From Deltaproteobacteria bacterium (GTDB taxonomy: Bacteria; Desulfobacterota_B; Binatia; Binatales; Binataceae): a stretch of DNA of 9,742 nt. Numbering within the stretch: the stretch's first letter is position 1; the number at the start of each line of letters is the position of its first letter. This document shows positions 1 to 7,260 of the stretch, piece after piece. Location: assembly GCA_021827465.1 (NCBI GenBank), contig JAKAVX010000059.1, positions 1 to 9,742 of the forward strand, read 5' to 3'. The translations under genes were made by a program, and so were the position numbers. The notes under the pieces are model-generated. The model saw nothing but the letters and a program-made list of their open reading frames with translations. It searched no databases and was not told the DNA's origin.

Positions 1-252
1 GCCCGCCGATATCTGCTCGCCCAACTGGCGCATCTCGGCGCGCTTGCGGTCGCGTTCCTCGGGACTCGCCTTGCCGAGTTCCTTGGATTCGCGGGTTCGC
101 CGCGCCCGCATCTCGTCGAGCTGATGCTGAAGGCTGCGCCGGCGCCCGTCGGCCTCCAGCACCCGGTCAACGTCGGCCGGGTCGGCGCCGGTCTGGGCGA
201 TCTTCGTCTTTACGAAGTCGGGCTGCTCACGAATCAGCTTTATGTCGAGCAT
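1..252 (-). CDS. serS: Seryl-tRNA synthetase, N-terminal 84 residues (runs off the left edge)
   Basis: Partial leftward gene, open across all 84 codons to the window edge. Translation starts MLDIKLIREQPDFVKTKI and continues into a highly charged helical stretch rich in Arg, Glu and Gln (about residues 33-84). The opening (M-L-D-x-K-x-I-R-x-x-P-D-x-V) is the standard bacterial SerRS start, and the charged stretch is the beginning of the long antiparallel coiled-coil arm that grips the variable arm of tRNA(Ser). The enzyme activates serine with ATP and charges tRNA(Ser), and also tRNA(Sec) where present. The catalytic class II core lies outside the window. The ATG follows the TGA of yraN with no gap, so the two genes are probably co-transcribed and translationally coupled. 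Family recognition is confident; completeness of the gene cannot be judged. Confidence 0.93.
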   Translation of the reverse strand, partial: MLDIKLIREQPDFVKTKIAQTGADPADVDRVLEADGRRRSLQHQLDEMRARRTRESKELGKASPEERDRKRAEMRQLGEQISAG

Positions 253-672
253 TCAGAATGCGTTCCTAAGTATCTCGAATTTGCGGCTCAGGCCGTCACC
301 GCTTATCGCGACCACGTCGAAGCGTATCGGACAATTGTCCGCGCGATAACGGGCCGCGAAAATTCCCGCCGCGCGGCGGATTCTCTTCTGCTTGGTCTCG
401 TCAACCGCGTCCGCCGCCGTGCCCGCGATATTGCCTCGGCGCGCCTTGACCTCGACGAACACCAGCGTGCCGCCGTCCATCGCGACGAGATCGATCTCCG
501 CTCCGGCCGCGCGAAAGTTCCGCGCAATCACCTGGTAGCCGCGCCATCTGAGATGCCGCGCCGCCATGCGCTCACTCCTTCGCCCGAACGAGAACCGGCG
601 TATGCCGACCTTTTCGCGCGCTCGCGAGAGCATCCGGCCAAGCCATCCGCCGCCTGCGCCTGAACCCCCCAT
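253..672 (-). CDS. yraN: YraN/UPF0102 family nuclease-like protein
   Basis: Protein of 139 residues. The family core is clear: a helical G-R-R-S-E-x-x-A-A-R-H-L segment (about 30-41), R-G-Y-Q-V-I-A-R-N (44-52), then A-E-I-D-L-V (58-63) and V-F-V-E-V-K-A-R (71-78). Asp61, Glu74 and Lys76 form the D...ExK pattern of the restriction-endonuclease/Holliday-junction-resolvase fold. A D-E-T-K-Q-K-R-I-R-R-A-A helix (91-102) and R-F-D-V-V (117-121) complete the usual layout. The cellular role of UPF0102 is not established; a DNA-processing function is inferred from the fold. The chosen ATG has GGAG seven bases upstream (680-683 on the plus strand). The first roughly 28 residues, rich in Gly and Arg, are longer than in typical members, so a start at Met14 is possible. 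It lies directly upstream of serS and diverges from gatC. Confidence 0.9.
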   Translation of the reverse strand: MGGSGAGGGWLGRMLSRAREKVGIRRFSFGRRSERMAARHLRWRGYQVIARNFRAAGAEIDLVAMDGGTLVFVEVKARRGNIAGTAADAVDETKQKRIRRAAGIFAARYRADNCPIRFDVVAISGDGLSRKFEILRNAF

Positions 673-797
673 CGTCCGACTCCGCCCCTGCCTTGCGGTC
701 TTGCATCAACGTAGATGCCGCCGCGGGCGGTGGCAAGCGCGCCGCCGCCTCCCGCGCGACTGACTTGGATGCCGCATAATGTTAGGATTCTCTAGCG
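673..797. promoter_or_regulatory. Divergent intergenic region between yraN and gatC
   Basis: This 125-base GC-rich spacer must hold promoters for the leftward yraN-serS pair and the rightward gatCAB operon. I see CATAAT at 775-780, which could act as a -10 box for gatC, but no convincing -35 at 16-18 bases upstream. gatC has only a weak Shine-Dalgarno candidate (AGGA at 784-787, about ten bases before the ATG). No riboswitch or T-box leader is apparent. Confidence 0.35.
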
Positions 798-1094
798 ATG
801 GCCGAGAAAAAGATCACTCTGGAGCAGGTGCGGCACGTTGCGCGCCTGGCGCGCCTCGAACTCAGTGCCGAGGATGAAACGCGGCTTCAGGCCGATATGA
901 GCAGCATCCTCGGATACGTCGACAAGCTTAACGAGCTCGCGACCGGCGATATCGCCCCGACCGCGCAGGTCGGCGAGGCGGGCACTCCGATGCGCGACGA
1001 CGTGGTGACCAACCGTCCCGCGCCCGACCAGATGCTGGCGAATGCGCCCGCGCGCCAGGGCGGATTTTTCAAGGTCCCCAGAATCATAGAATAA
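798..1094 (+). CDS. gatC: Aspartyl/glutamyl-tRNA amidotransferase subunit C
   Basis: Protein of 98 residues, the normal GatC length. It opens with I-T-x-E-Q-V-R-H-V-A-R-L-A-R-L-E-L-S (6-23), the hallmark N-terminal helix, then a second helix ending Y-V-D-K-L-N-E-L (40-47). A V-x-N-R-P-A-P-D motif (70-77) precedes the closing G-G-F-F-K-V-P-R-I-I-E (88-98), which is diagnostic for the family. GatC wraps around the GatA-GatB interface and stabilises the heterotrimer that converts misacylated Glu-tRNA(Gln) or Asp-tRNA(Asn) to the amidated form in the cytoplasm. It is the first gene of the rightward gatCAB operon, with gatA starting 74 bases after its stop. Confidence 0.96.
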   Translation: MAEKKITLEQVRHVARLARLELSAEDETRLQADMSSILGYVDKLNELATGDIAPTAQVGEAGTPMRDDVVTNRPAPDQMLANAPARQGGFFKVPRIIE

Positions 1095-1168
1095 GCAATT
1101 ATGGAGTAGAGCCGAAAACCCCGACGGCCGCGTCCTGACCGGCGGCCCGCCTGCGAAAAGACCAGGTA

Positions 1169-2632
1169 ATGACTTCCGAACTACACAAGCTGAGCGTCTC
1201 TGCGGCGCGCGACATGCTCCGAAAACGCGAGGTCTCCTCGCGCGAGATCACCCGCGCCTGCCTCGACCGTATCGCCGAGGTCGAACCCCGGCTGAACGCC
1301 TTTATCACCGTCTCCGAGCGCGAGGCGCTCGAGCAGGCCGACGCCGCCGACCGCCGTCTCGCCTCGGGCGACGGCGCGCCCGCGATGTGCGGCGTCCCGA
1401 TCGCGCTCAAGGACATCTATTGCACGCGCGGAGTACGCACCACCTGCGCCTCGAAGATCCTCGACAACTTCGTTCCGCCCTTCGACGCAACCGTTATCGC
1501 GAAACTGCGCGCAGAGGGCGCGGTCTTCCTCGGCAAGACCAACATGGACGAGTTCGCGATGGGCTCCTCCACCGAGAACTCCGCCTACGGACCGACGCGA
1601 AATCCGCACGACCTCGAACGCGTCGCGGGCGGATCGTCGGGCGGTTCGGCCGCGGCGGTTGCGGCCGACGAATGCCTTGCCTCGCTAGGCACCGACACGG
1701 GAGGCTCGATTCGCGAGCCGGCCTCGTTCTGCGGCGTGGTCGGGATCAAGCCGACCTACAGCCGCGTAAGCCGCTACGGTGTGATCGCCTACGCTTCGTC
1801 GCTCGACCAGGTCGGGCCGTTCGCCAAGACCGTGCGCGACGTGGCGATCCTGCTGCGCACGCTCGCGGGCGTCGATCCGCGTGACTCGACCTGCTCGGCG
1901 CGTCCGGTGCCCGACTATGAAAAGGCGCTCACCGGCGAGGTCCACGGGTTACGAATCGGGGTGCCGAAGGAATTTTTCGTCGAAGGGATGGCGCCCGACG
2001 TCGAGCGCGCGGTGCGCGACGCGCTGAAGCAATACGAATCGATCGGCGCGCGGCTCGTCGATATCTCGCTGCCCCATACGCCCTACGCGGTCGCGTGCTA
2101 TTACCTGGTCGCGACGGCGGAGGCGAGCGCCAATCTCGCGCGCTACGACGGTATCCGGTACGGCTTTCGCGCGGACGCCGACAACACCGACGATCTTTAC
2201 AACCGCTCGCGCGCCGGCGGTTTCGGCGCCGAGGTCAAGCGCAGGATCATGCTCGGCACGTTCGCGCTTTCGGCGGGCTACTACGACGCCTATTATCTGA
2301 AGGCGCAGAAGGTGCGCACGCTGATCCGCCGCGACTTCGAAGGCGCGTTTTCGAGCTGCGACATAATCGTTGTCCCGGTCGCGCCGACCACCGCGTTCCG
2401 CCTCGGCGAGAAGACCGAAGACCCGCTCACGATGTATCTTTCCGATATCTTCACGATCTCGGTGAATCTCGCGGGGTTGCCCGGGATGTCGATTCCGTGC
2501 GGCTACGACGGCGGCGGGCTTCCAATCGGGATGCAGATAATCGGGCCGGCCTTCAGCGAGGAAACCATCTTCCGCGCCGGTGACGCGTACGAGCGCGCGG
2601 GCACGCAGGCGAAGCGGCCCACCAGGGTATGA
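1169..2632 (+). CDS. gatA: Aspartyl/glutamyl-tRNA amidotransferase subunit A (glutaminase)
   Basis: Protein of 487 residues, full length for GatA. It carries the amidase signature with the complete Ser-cisSer-Lys triad. Lys81 lies in G-V-P-I-A-L-K-D. Ser156 lies in A-G-G-S-S-G-G-S (153-160). The nucleophile Ser180 lies in G-T-D-T-G-G-S-I-R (174-182). The spacings between the three (75 and 24 residues) match characterised bacterial GatA. The subunit hydrolyses glutamine and passes ammonia through an internal channel to GatB. The stretch E-R-V-A-G-G and the block [13 protein letters not shown] (193-205) are typical. AGG lies only about three bases before the ATG, so the ribosome site is weak. 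Its TGA overlaps the gatB ATG by four bases (ATGA), which implies translational coupling. No anomaly seen. Confidence 0.97.
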   Translation: MTSELHKLSVSAARDMLRKREVSSREITRACLDRIAEVEPRLNAFITVSEREALEQADAADRRLASGDGAPAMCGVPIALKDIYCTRGVRTTCASKILDNFVPPFDATVIAKLRAEGAVFLGKTNMDEFAMGSSTENSAYGPTRNPHDLERVAGGSSGGSAAAVAADECLASLGTDTGGSIREPASFCGVVGIKPTYSRVSRYGVIAYASSLDQVGPFAKTVRDVAILLRTLAGVDPRDSTCSARPVPDYEKALTGEVHGLRIGVPKEFFVEGMAPDVERAVRDALKQYESIGARLVDISLPHTPYAVACYYLVATAEASANLARYDGIRYGFRADADNTDDLYNRSRAGGFGAEVKRRIMLGTFALSAGYYDAYYLKAQKVRTLIRRDFEGAFSSCDIIVVPVAPTTAFRLGEKTEDPLTMYLSDIFTISVNLAGLPGMSIPCGYDGGGLPIGMQIIGPAFSEETIFRAGDAYERAGTQAKRPTRV

Positions 2633-4083
2633 GTGAAACGGCGATGGGTCTGGAAAACTACGAAGCGGTAATCGGACTCGAGGTTCATGCGCAGCTTCTG
2701 ACCCGCTCGAAGCTGTTCTGCGGATGCTCGACGGCGTTCGGCGCAGAGCCCAACGGCAACGTATGCCCGGTGTGCATGGGGATGCCCGGCGTGCTGCCGG
2801 TGCTGAACCGCGAAGCGGTCGAGCTTGCGGTCCGCGCCGGAATCGCCGCGCATTGCGAAATTGCGCCGCATTCCGTCTTCGATCGCAAGAGCTATTTCTA
2901 TCCCGACCTGCCAAAGGGCTATCAGATAAGCCAATACGAAACTCCAGTGTGCAAGGGCGGCTATATCGAGCTTCCCGCGAAGGATGGCGACGAACCCAAA
3001 CGCATCCGACTCGTTCGAATCCATCTCGAGGAAGACGCCGGCAAGAATATCCATGAGGCCGACGGCTCGCTGGTCGATTTCAACCGTTCGGGCGTGCCCC
3101 TTGCCGAGATCGTGAGCGAGCCCGATATCCGAAGCGCCGAAGAAGCGGGCGCCTATCTCCGCGCGCTCCACGCCATCCTGCGCTACGCCGACATCTCTGA
3201 CGCGCGGATGGAGGAGGGGAGCATGCGATGCGACGTCAACGTGTCGGTGCGTCCGCGCGGCTCCGACAAGCTCGGCGTCAAGACCGAAATCAAGAATCTC
3301 AACTCGTTCCGCTTCGTCGAAAAGGCGATCGATTTCGAAGTGCGCCGCCAGGTCGAAATTCTTGAGTCGGGCGGCAAAATCCCGCAGGAAACCCATCTCT
3401 GGGATCCCGTCCGCGAGGAAACGCGCCCGATGCGCTCGAAGGAGTACGCCAACGACTATCGCTACTTCCCCGAGCCCGACCTGCCGCCGCTCCGGATACC
3501 GCCCGACCTCGTCGAGGCGGTCAAGTCCGCGATGCCGGAGCTGCCCGCCGGGCGCCGCGCCCGCTATATCCGCGACTACGCGCTCTCGCCCTACGAGGCC
3601 GACGTGCTGGTCGCCGAGCGCGAGGTCGCCGATTACTTCGAGGCGACGCTGCCCGGCCTCAAGAATCGCAAGGCCGCCGCTAACTGGGTGATGACCGAAG
3701 TGCTGCGCGCGATTCGCGAGAGCGCAAAGCCCCTTGCCGAGGCCGCGCCGAGTCCCGCCGAAGTGAGCGCGCTGCTCGCGATGGTCGAAGCGCAGAAAAT
3801 CAGCCTCAACGCCGCCAAGACCGCGTTCGCCGCGATGTGCAAATCGGCCAAGGGCGCCGAGGCCACCGTCGCCGAGCTTGGACTCGCCCAGGTCTCCGAC
3901 GAGGCCGCAATCGCCGAGGTTTGCGACAAGATAATCGCCGCGCATCCCAAGGAACTCGCCGAATATCGCGGCGGGCGCGACAAGCTCTTTGGCTTTTTCG
4001 TCGGGCAGGCGATGAAGGCGATGGGCGGCAAGGCCAATCCCAAGGTCATCAACGAGATCCTGAAGAAGAAGCTCGCCGGCTGA
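2629..4083 (+). CDS. gatB: Aspartyl/glutamyl-tRNA amidotransferase subunit B (kinase and tRNA-binding subunit)
   Basis: Protein of 484 residues. The N-terminus has [13 protein letters not shown] (11-23), whose Glu and His belong to the active-site metal region. A zinc-site pattern follows: Cys31-x-Cys33 and Cys46-x2-Cys49. The central domain contains [20 protein letters not shown], the strongest GatB signature, and E-I-K-N-L-N-S-F-R. The last roughly 150 residues form the helical YqeY-like tRNA-binding tail, ending in [12 protein letters not shown]. GatB phosphorylates the misacylated Glu or Asp side chain using ATP and then amidates it with ammonia from GatA. The ATG overlaps the gatA stop; a second ATG at 2644 is a possible alternative. 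Only 37 bases separate its stop from the end of the convergent secreted-protein gene, with no clear terminator between them. Confidence 0.97.
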   Translation: MSETAMGLENYEAVIGLEVHAQLLTRSKLFCGCSTAFGAEPNGNVCPVCMGMPGVLPVLNREAVELAVRAGIAAHCEIAPHSVFDRKSYFYPDLPKGYQISQYETPVCKGGYIELPAKDGDEPKRIRLVRIHLEEDAGKNIHEADGSLVDFNRSGVPLAEIVSEPDIRSAEEAGAYLRALHAILRYADISDARMEEGSMRCDVNVSVRPRGSDKLGVKTEIKNLNSFRFVEKAIDFEVRRQVEILESGGKIPQETHLWDPVREETRPMRSKEYANDYRYFPEPDLPPLRIPPDLVEAVKSAMPELPAGRRARYIRDYALSPYEADVLVAEREVADYFEATLPGLKNRKAAANWVMTEVLRAIRESAKPLAEAAPSPAEVSALLAMVEAQKISLNAAKTAFAAMCKSAKGAEATVAELGLAQVSDEAAIAEVCDKIIAAHPKELAEYRGGRDKLFGFFVGQAMKAMGGKANPKVINEILKKKLAG

Positions 4084-4120
4084 ACCCTCGCGCCACGCCG
4101 CCTGCCCGAGTGCCGGGCCG

Positions 4121-4831
4121 CTATGGGCAGTAGGCGAGCGTGACGTCGAGGTTGCTGTACGTAGGCGTCAGGCTCGCACAGGCCTGCTCGGACTCTCCGG
4201 TCGAGAAATTCACCGCAATGATCGTTAGCGTGATCGGCCCCGTCACCGGCGTCGGTTTTGTGGCGCTGCCATATACGACGTCGACCCAGTCGCAAAGGTT
4301 CGCGTTCGCCCTCAGGCGGAGCGCCGATTGGGCCGGGTTGGCGCTGTTGATGATGAGCCTCATCGTGAAACGGTCGAAAGCGTCCTCCTGATGCGCCGTC
4401 TGGGAAACGTCGCCGTCGAATGAATAGACAGTCCGATTGCCCGTGCCGAATTTCTGAATGGTGTTCCCTGCGATCCATTGCGAGGAGAGCAGATGCTGCG
4501 TTGCCGAGGAGCATGTTCCCACGCGCACGTCGACCAGAATGCTCTTCTGCGCCAGGTTCGCGCCGAAGTCCGTCAGGGTTGAGGCGTCAACCGGCGCGAC
4601 GACGTCGTAGATATCGCTGTCATAGGTTGCCTTGTGGCAGCTAAGCGGACCGGTGACGCAGGTCGCGGTCTGGTTGACGACCCTCGCGACCGGCGCGGTG
4701 ATGGGCAAGTTCGTCGATGGCTCCTGTGCAAACGCCTGCCCATCCGCCGCCGGACCAGCCGCAACAATCGGCGCGATCGCGAATAGAGCCGCCAGCGCCA
4801 TCAAAACCGCAAGACGCACGCTGCCTTTCAT
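4121..4831 (-). CDS. Secreted six-cysteine protein, paralogue 1 of 3 (unknown function)
   Basis: Protein of 236 residues; family not recognised. The start at 4831 is chosen because AGGAGGT lies just upstream and because the MKGS opening is shared with the neighbouring paralogues; an in-frame ATG at 4867 lacks this. A signal peptide covers about residues 1-35, with a likely cut after A-F-A (33-35), so the protein is probably exported. The mature part has exactly six cysteines (58, 65, 107, 180, 218, 235). They match those of the two genes upstream, suggesting three disulfides formed outside the cytoplasm. Shared blocks are V-Y-S-F-D-G (135-140), R-A-N-A-N-L-C-D-W (174-182), T-P-V-T-G-P-I-T (194-201) and L-T-P-T-Y-S-N-L-D-V (221-230). 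It has no lipobox, catalytic motif or transmembrane helix beyond the signal. It is convergent with gatB. Confidence 0.85.
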   Translation of the reverse strand: MKGSVRLAVLMALAALFAIAPIVAAGPAADGQAFAQEPSTNLPITAPVARVVNQTATCVTGPLSCHKATYDSDIYDVVAPVDASTLTDFGANLAQKSILVDVRVGTCSSATQHLLSSQWIAGNTIQKFGTGNRTVYSFDGDVSQTAHQEDAFDRFTMRLIINSANPAQSALRLRANANLCDWVDVVYGSATKPTPVTGPITLTIIAVNFSTGESEQACASLTPTYSNLDVTLAYCP

Positions 4832-4979
4832 GAGAGGACCTCCTCTACGCTTTATGACTGCGAGCAACCGGCGCGGCGTTACCGATATCTCCGCGACATG
4901 CGCCGTATCCCAGGCGAGAAACTTCGACTAAGAGGCGGTGCAATTGGCATCAATAAGCATTGGATAACAAATCGTTGCC

Positions 4980-5010
4980 CTTATAGCCAAAACAGCGTGC
5001 GACGATTCAA
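4980..5010 (-). promoter_or_regulatory. Possible promoter for paralogue 1
   Basis: On the minus strand TATAAG (4980-4985, five of six matches to the -10 consensus) is preceded by TTGAAT (5005-5010) with a 19-base spacer, longer than ideal. It sits downstream of the paralogue 2 terminator in the transcribed direction. Transcription would give a leader of roughly 140 bases before the ATG at 4831. Weak call. Confidence 0.3.
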
Positions 5011-5061
5011 ATTGGCTTGCGGCCAGCTGGCTGAGACCTCGGGCCCCGCTCTTCTCTTACA

Positions 5062-5110
5062 TCTTTCCCTCTCCCATTTTTCGACATGGGAGAGGGCCAG
5101 GGTGAGGGTG
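5062..5110. repeat. REP-like intergenic palindrome
   Basis: An 11-base perfect inverted repeat: CCCTCTCCCAT (5067-5077) and ATGGGAGAGGG (5086-5096) around an 8-base loop. It is flanked by CCAGGGTGAGGGTG. The combination of CCCTCTCCC arms with a GGGTGAGGG flank resembles a short palindromic element dispersed between genes in many environmental genomes. The stem lacks a T-tract on either strand, so it is not a standard intrinsic terminator. Dispersal in this genome cannot be tested from one window. Confidence 0.6.
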
Positions 5111-5123
5111 CAGGCCGCGCGCC

Positions 5124-5161
5124 AAAAAAAAAGCGGGCCCGCGATTATTCGCGGACCCGCT
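5124..5161 (-). terminator. Rho-independent terminator of paralogue 2
   Basis: 13-base arms (5132-5144 and 5149-5161) close a 4-base loop and are followed in the minus-strand direction by a run of T residues (complement of the nine A residues at 5124-5132). The single non-complementary pair (C5138 with A5155) reads as G-U in minus-strand RNA, which supports leftward function. It ends about 24 bases past the stop of paralogue 2. Confidence 0.9.
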
Positions 5162-5184
5162 CGCCTGAGCGTTGTCAGTGCCGG

Positions 5185-5946
5185 TTAGGGGCCAATAAAG
5201 GTGCAGGCGGCCGAAGTGATGTCCTTCGTGCTGTACTCGGGCGTCAGATCGACGCAGCCGAGGTCCGTGTCATCGACAATATCGGCCGGGGTGTTAAGGC
5301 CCTCGGTAAGATCTCCGATATCGAAAACCATTGTGACCGGCCCCATCACGGGGGTGGGGGTGTTGCTATTGGCCCAATCGCAGAAGTTCGCGTTCGCCTC
5401 GAGATGGAGCGCGGAGTTCGCCGGGTTGCTATTCGGAATCTTGAGATTCATTTCCAGATGGTCGTAGAGAGTAACCTCTCCGTTGAACAGAGAGGCGACT
5501 TGGGGAACGTTGCCTTCAAATGCATAGATCGTGAATTTGCTGTTGACGGTTGTGTGCACTTCGTTGCCCGGAATTACCTGGAGGGAAACCAAATGGCCGG
5601 TGAAATTCCCGGCCTCGAGCGCTGTACAGTTGCTGCCCGTCAGGAACGCCACCAGCAGCCCGTTGGTTGTTACGTCCTTCCCGAGATCGGTCGAATTGGC
5701 GGCATCGACCCCGGCGTTCACCTCGTACGAGTCGCTGTCCCAGTAAGGCTCCTCGCAGCTAATCACCTGCGACGTCTCATTGTCGCAACTCGCGACCTCG
5801 TGAGTGACCTCGGCCTTGCCGCCGGTGAGCGAAAAGTCGGCCGGCGCCACTGTCGCCAACGCACGGCCCATCCTGGGAAGAATCGGCGCGAACGACAGCG
5901 CAACCGCTGCCGCAATCGCGATTTTCCGCAACCAGTTGCCCTTCAT
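5185..5946 (-). CDS. Secreted six-cysteine protein, paralogue 2 of 3 (unknown function)
   Basis: Protein of 253 residues; family not recognised. The start at 5946 has AAGGAGGG upstream and the shared MKG opening; longer in-frame extensions upstream have neither. The signal peptide spans about residues 1-31, with a likely cut after A-L-A (29-31). Six cysteines (54, 64, 107, 189, 231, 248) match those of the flanking paralogues. Shared blocks are E-V-T-H-E-V-A-S-C (46-54), D-S-D-S-Y-E-V-N-A (70-78), I-P-G-N-E-V-H-T-T (125-133), I-Y-A-F-E-G-N-V-P (140-148), H-L-E-A-N-A-N-F-C-D-W (181-191) and L-T-P-E-Y-S-T-K-D-I-T (234-244). It is the longest of the three, with an insert around 108-118 and an acidic D-I-V-D-D-T-D segment (222-228) before Cys231. 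Composition suggests an exported, disulfide-bonded, beta-rich domain. It has its own promoter candidate and a strong terminator. Confidence 0.87.
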   Translation of the reverse strand: MKGNWLRKIAIAAAVALSFAPILPRMGRALATVAPADFSLTGGKAEVTHEVASCDNETSQVISCEEPYWDSDSYEVNAGVDAANSTDLGKDVTTNGLLVAFLTGSNCTALEAGNFTGHLVSLQVIPGNEVHTTVNSKFTIYAFEGNVPQVASLFNGEVTLYDHLEMNLKIPNSNPANSALHLEANANFCDWANSNTPTPVMGPVTMVFDIGDLTEGLNTPADIVDDTDLGCVDLTPEYSTKDITSAACTFIGP

Positions 5947-6076
5947 GATTCGGAACCCTCCTTGCCGCGATTCGATCGTCGGCGATTCGTAATTTTCAGT
6001 TCTCTTCGAGAGGCCCCCACAAGCTGCCGGAGGCCGACTAGTCTTCGGCAAAGCAAATAAACGCCCTAGCGCGCAT

Positions 6077-6105
6077 CAAATAGCAAACTGGCGCTGTGTT
6101 TACAA
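6077..6105 (-). promoter_or_regulatory. Probable sigma70-type promoter for paralogue 2
   Basis: On the minus strand TTGTAA (6100-6105) and TATTTG (6077-6082) are separated by exactly 17 bases, with an extended TGC just before the -10. It lies between the terminator of paralogue 3 and the start of paralogue 2, where an independent promoter is expected. The predicted leader is about 125 bases. The match is by eye only. Confidence 0.4.
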
Positions 6106-6118
6106 GCAATTTTGTGCC

Positions 6119-6155
6119 CAAAAGAAGCAGGCCCGCGAATGCTCGCGGGCCTGCT
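6119..6155 (-). terminator. Rho-independent terminator of paralogue 3
   Basis: A perfect 13-base stem (6126-6138 with 6143-6155) has a 4-base loop and is followed in the minus direction by TTCTTTTGG. It lies 18 bases past the stop of paralogue 3. Its arms closely resemble those of the paralogue 2 terminator (GCGGGCC/GGCCCGC core, same stem and loop lengths), so the hairpin was probably duplicated together with the gene. Confidence 0.88.
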
Positions 6156-6173
6156 GATCGTGAGGCAAACGCA

Positions 6174-6821
6174 TCAATCGACGCAGAACTGGTTGCTCAC
6201 ATCAAGAGTATTGTATTCCGGCGTTAGCTGGACGCACTGGGTGTCGGTGTCGCTGTCGCTGTCGTCCGGGGCTGCAATGCTGAACCGCAGCGAAACTGTA
6301 CCTTCGCTCGTCGCGTTGCACAGGTTCGCGTTTCCTTCGAGATGCAGCGTAGCCGTCGAGCTTGTCTCCGTGATCTCCATGCTAAGCTGCGTGAAGTCTT
6401 CCGCGGCGAAATTTGGCAGGCTGCCATCGAAGGAGTAGATCGTCTTCGGATGAGGGCCGCCGGTCGTGGTCTGATGAACGGCTCCGCCCGGGATGGTCTC
6501 GTAAGATATGGGAGTGCCGGTGCAATTGCCGGTCTCGTATAAGTCGACCCCGATTCCATTTTCCGTCACGTCTGTGCCGAAGTCGTTGCCGACGTACTTG
6601 AGTGCGGCATTAATCTCGAATGAATCGCTCGGATAGCCTATGTCGCAGCTGAGGAAGCTGCCGGACGGCGGGACGCAGTCCGCAATGTCATGCGTAATTT
6701 CAGATTTGGGCGTGCCATTGAACTGAAAATCGAGCAGCCCTACCGTCGCCCACGCCATTCCGGCGACCGTGAATATTCCAACCAGCGCCATCAGGAACGT
6801 CAGACGTAAACTGCCTTTCAT
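6174..6821 (-). CDS. Secreted six-cysteine protein, paralogue 3 of 3 (unknown function)
   Basis: Protein of 215 residues; family not recognised. The start at 6821 follows GGAGGAGGT; an in-frame ATG at 7019 would add 66 unlikely residues ahead of the signal peptide. The signal peptide spans 1-25, with a likely cut after A-W-A (23-25). Six cysteines (49, 59, 100, 168, 196, 213) align with the other two proteins. Shared blocks are E-I-T-H-D-I-A-D-C (41-49), S-D-S-F-E-I-N-A (65-72), D-V-T-E-N-G-I-G-V-D (84-93), I-P-G-G-A-V-H-Q-T-T (110-119), T-I-Y-S-F-D-G-S-L-P (127-136), L-E-G-N-A-N-L-C (161-168) and L-T-P-E-Y-N-T-L-D-V (199-208). It lacks the C-D-W and P-T-P-V segments of the other two. An Asp/Ser-rich run (186-194) precedes Cys196. 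It is the first of the three in the direction of transcription and diverges from the CPBP gene. Confidence 0.87.
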   Translation of the reverse strand: MKGSLRLTFLMALVGIFTVAGMAWATVGLLDFQFNGTPKSEITHDIADCVPPSGSFLSCDIGYPSDSFEINAALKYVGNDFGTDVTENGIGVDLYETGNCTGTPISYETIPGGAVHQTTTGGPHPKTIYSFDGSLPNFAAEDFTQLSMEITETSSTATLHLEGNANLCNATSEGTVSLRFSIAAPDDSDSDTDTQCVQLTPEYNTLDVSNQFCVD

Positions 6822-7089
6822 GATCGGAAACCTCCTCCAGGTTTCAGACTCTGAATAATCGATGCGACTGTCGGTGGGATTAGACGGTGACGGTTGCATC
6901 GCGAGCGACGCTCGCCGTGTCGGAGAGATTCGGCGGTCGTGCAGACTGCCAGGCCATCGCGGATGCATCTCGCATCCTCCCCCAGCGCCCGGAAACTCCG
7001 GGTGCTTCGCTTCCGCCAACCGGCAAAAGCTTCGGCAGCCAAATGGCGAACACGCCGTTTCTAGCAGAAAGTCGTCACCTTTAGCCAGA

Positions 7090-7106
7090 GATAGGCTTAG
7101 CCTATC
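7090..7106. repeat. Short perfect inverted repeat, possible operator
   Basis: GATAGGC and GCCTATC flank a 3-base spacer (TTA) in an AT-richer patch between two divergent genes. The size and symmetry suit a dimeric regulator site, but there is no independent support and the loop is also compatible with a small hairpin. Confidence 0.35.
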
Positions 7107-7224
7107 GTTAGGACACCAAAAGACTCAGAAGTAGCAATTTATCGCCATCGGCAGTTACGTGTAGCGCGATTGCCGCGAATTGCCATCTCCGAATCATCCG
7201 CTTCGGCGCCCCGCCGGACCGCAA

Positions 7225-7260
7225 CGCGCGGCGCTGCTCTTGCGCGCGGCGCTGCTTTTG
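7225..7260 (+). repeat. 18-base tandem duplication near the CPBP 5' end
   Basis: Two adjacent 18-base copies (7225-7242 and 7243-7260) differ at one position. If translated in the CPBP frame they give two copies of R-A-A-L-L-L. This duplication makes the upstream in-frame extension from 7180 less trustworthy as real protein. Confidence 0.7.

Larger units (their letters stand above)
4832..5184. other. Intergenic region between paralogues 1 and 2
   Basis: About 350 bases without a gene. Read leftward it holds, in order, the terminator of paralogue 2 (5124-5161), a REP-like palindrome (5062-5110), a possible promoter (4980-5010), a long untranslated leader and the Shine-Dalgarno of paralogue 1. 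The plus-strand reading frames here are not protein-like. This layout says paralogue 1 has its own promoter rather than being the tail of an operon. Confidence 0.6.

Noticed and set aside
2503..3945. Long minus-strand open frame (about 480 codons) opposite gatB, and another at 1949-2914 opposite gatA and the start of gatB
   Set aside because: They lie antisense to genes with complete family motifs. Long antisense frames are common in GC-rich genes, and the translations are low-complexity with no recognisable domain.
4104..4118. Hairpin GCCCG/CGGGC between gatB and paralogue 1 as a shared terminator
   Set aside because: The stem is only five bases and neither strand has a T-tract after it.
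5086..6060. Plus-strand frame of about 324 codons opposite paralogue 2
   Set aside because: The opposite strand has a signal peptide, a strong ribosome site, conserved cysteines and a terminator. This frame runs through the terminator hairpin and has none of these.
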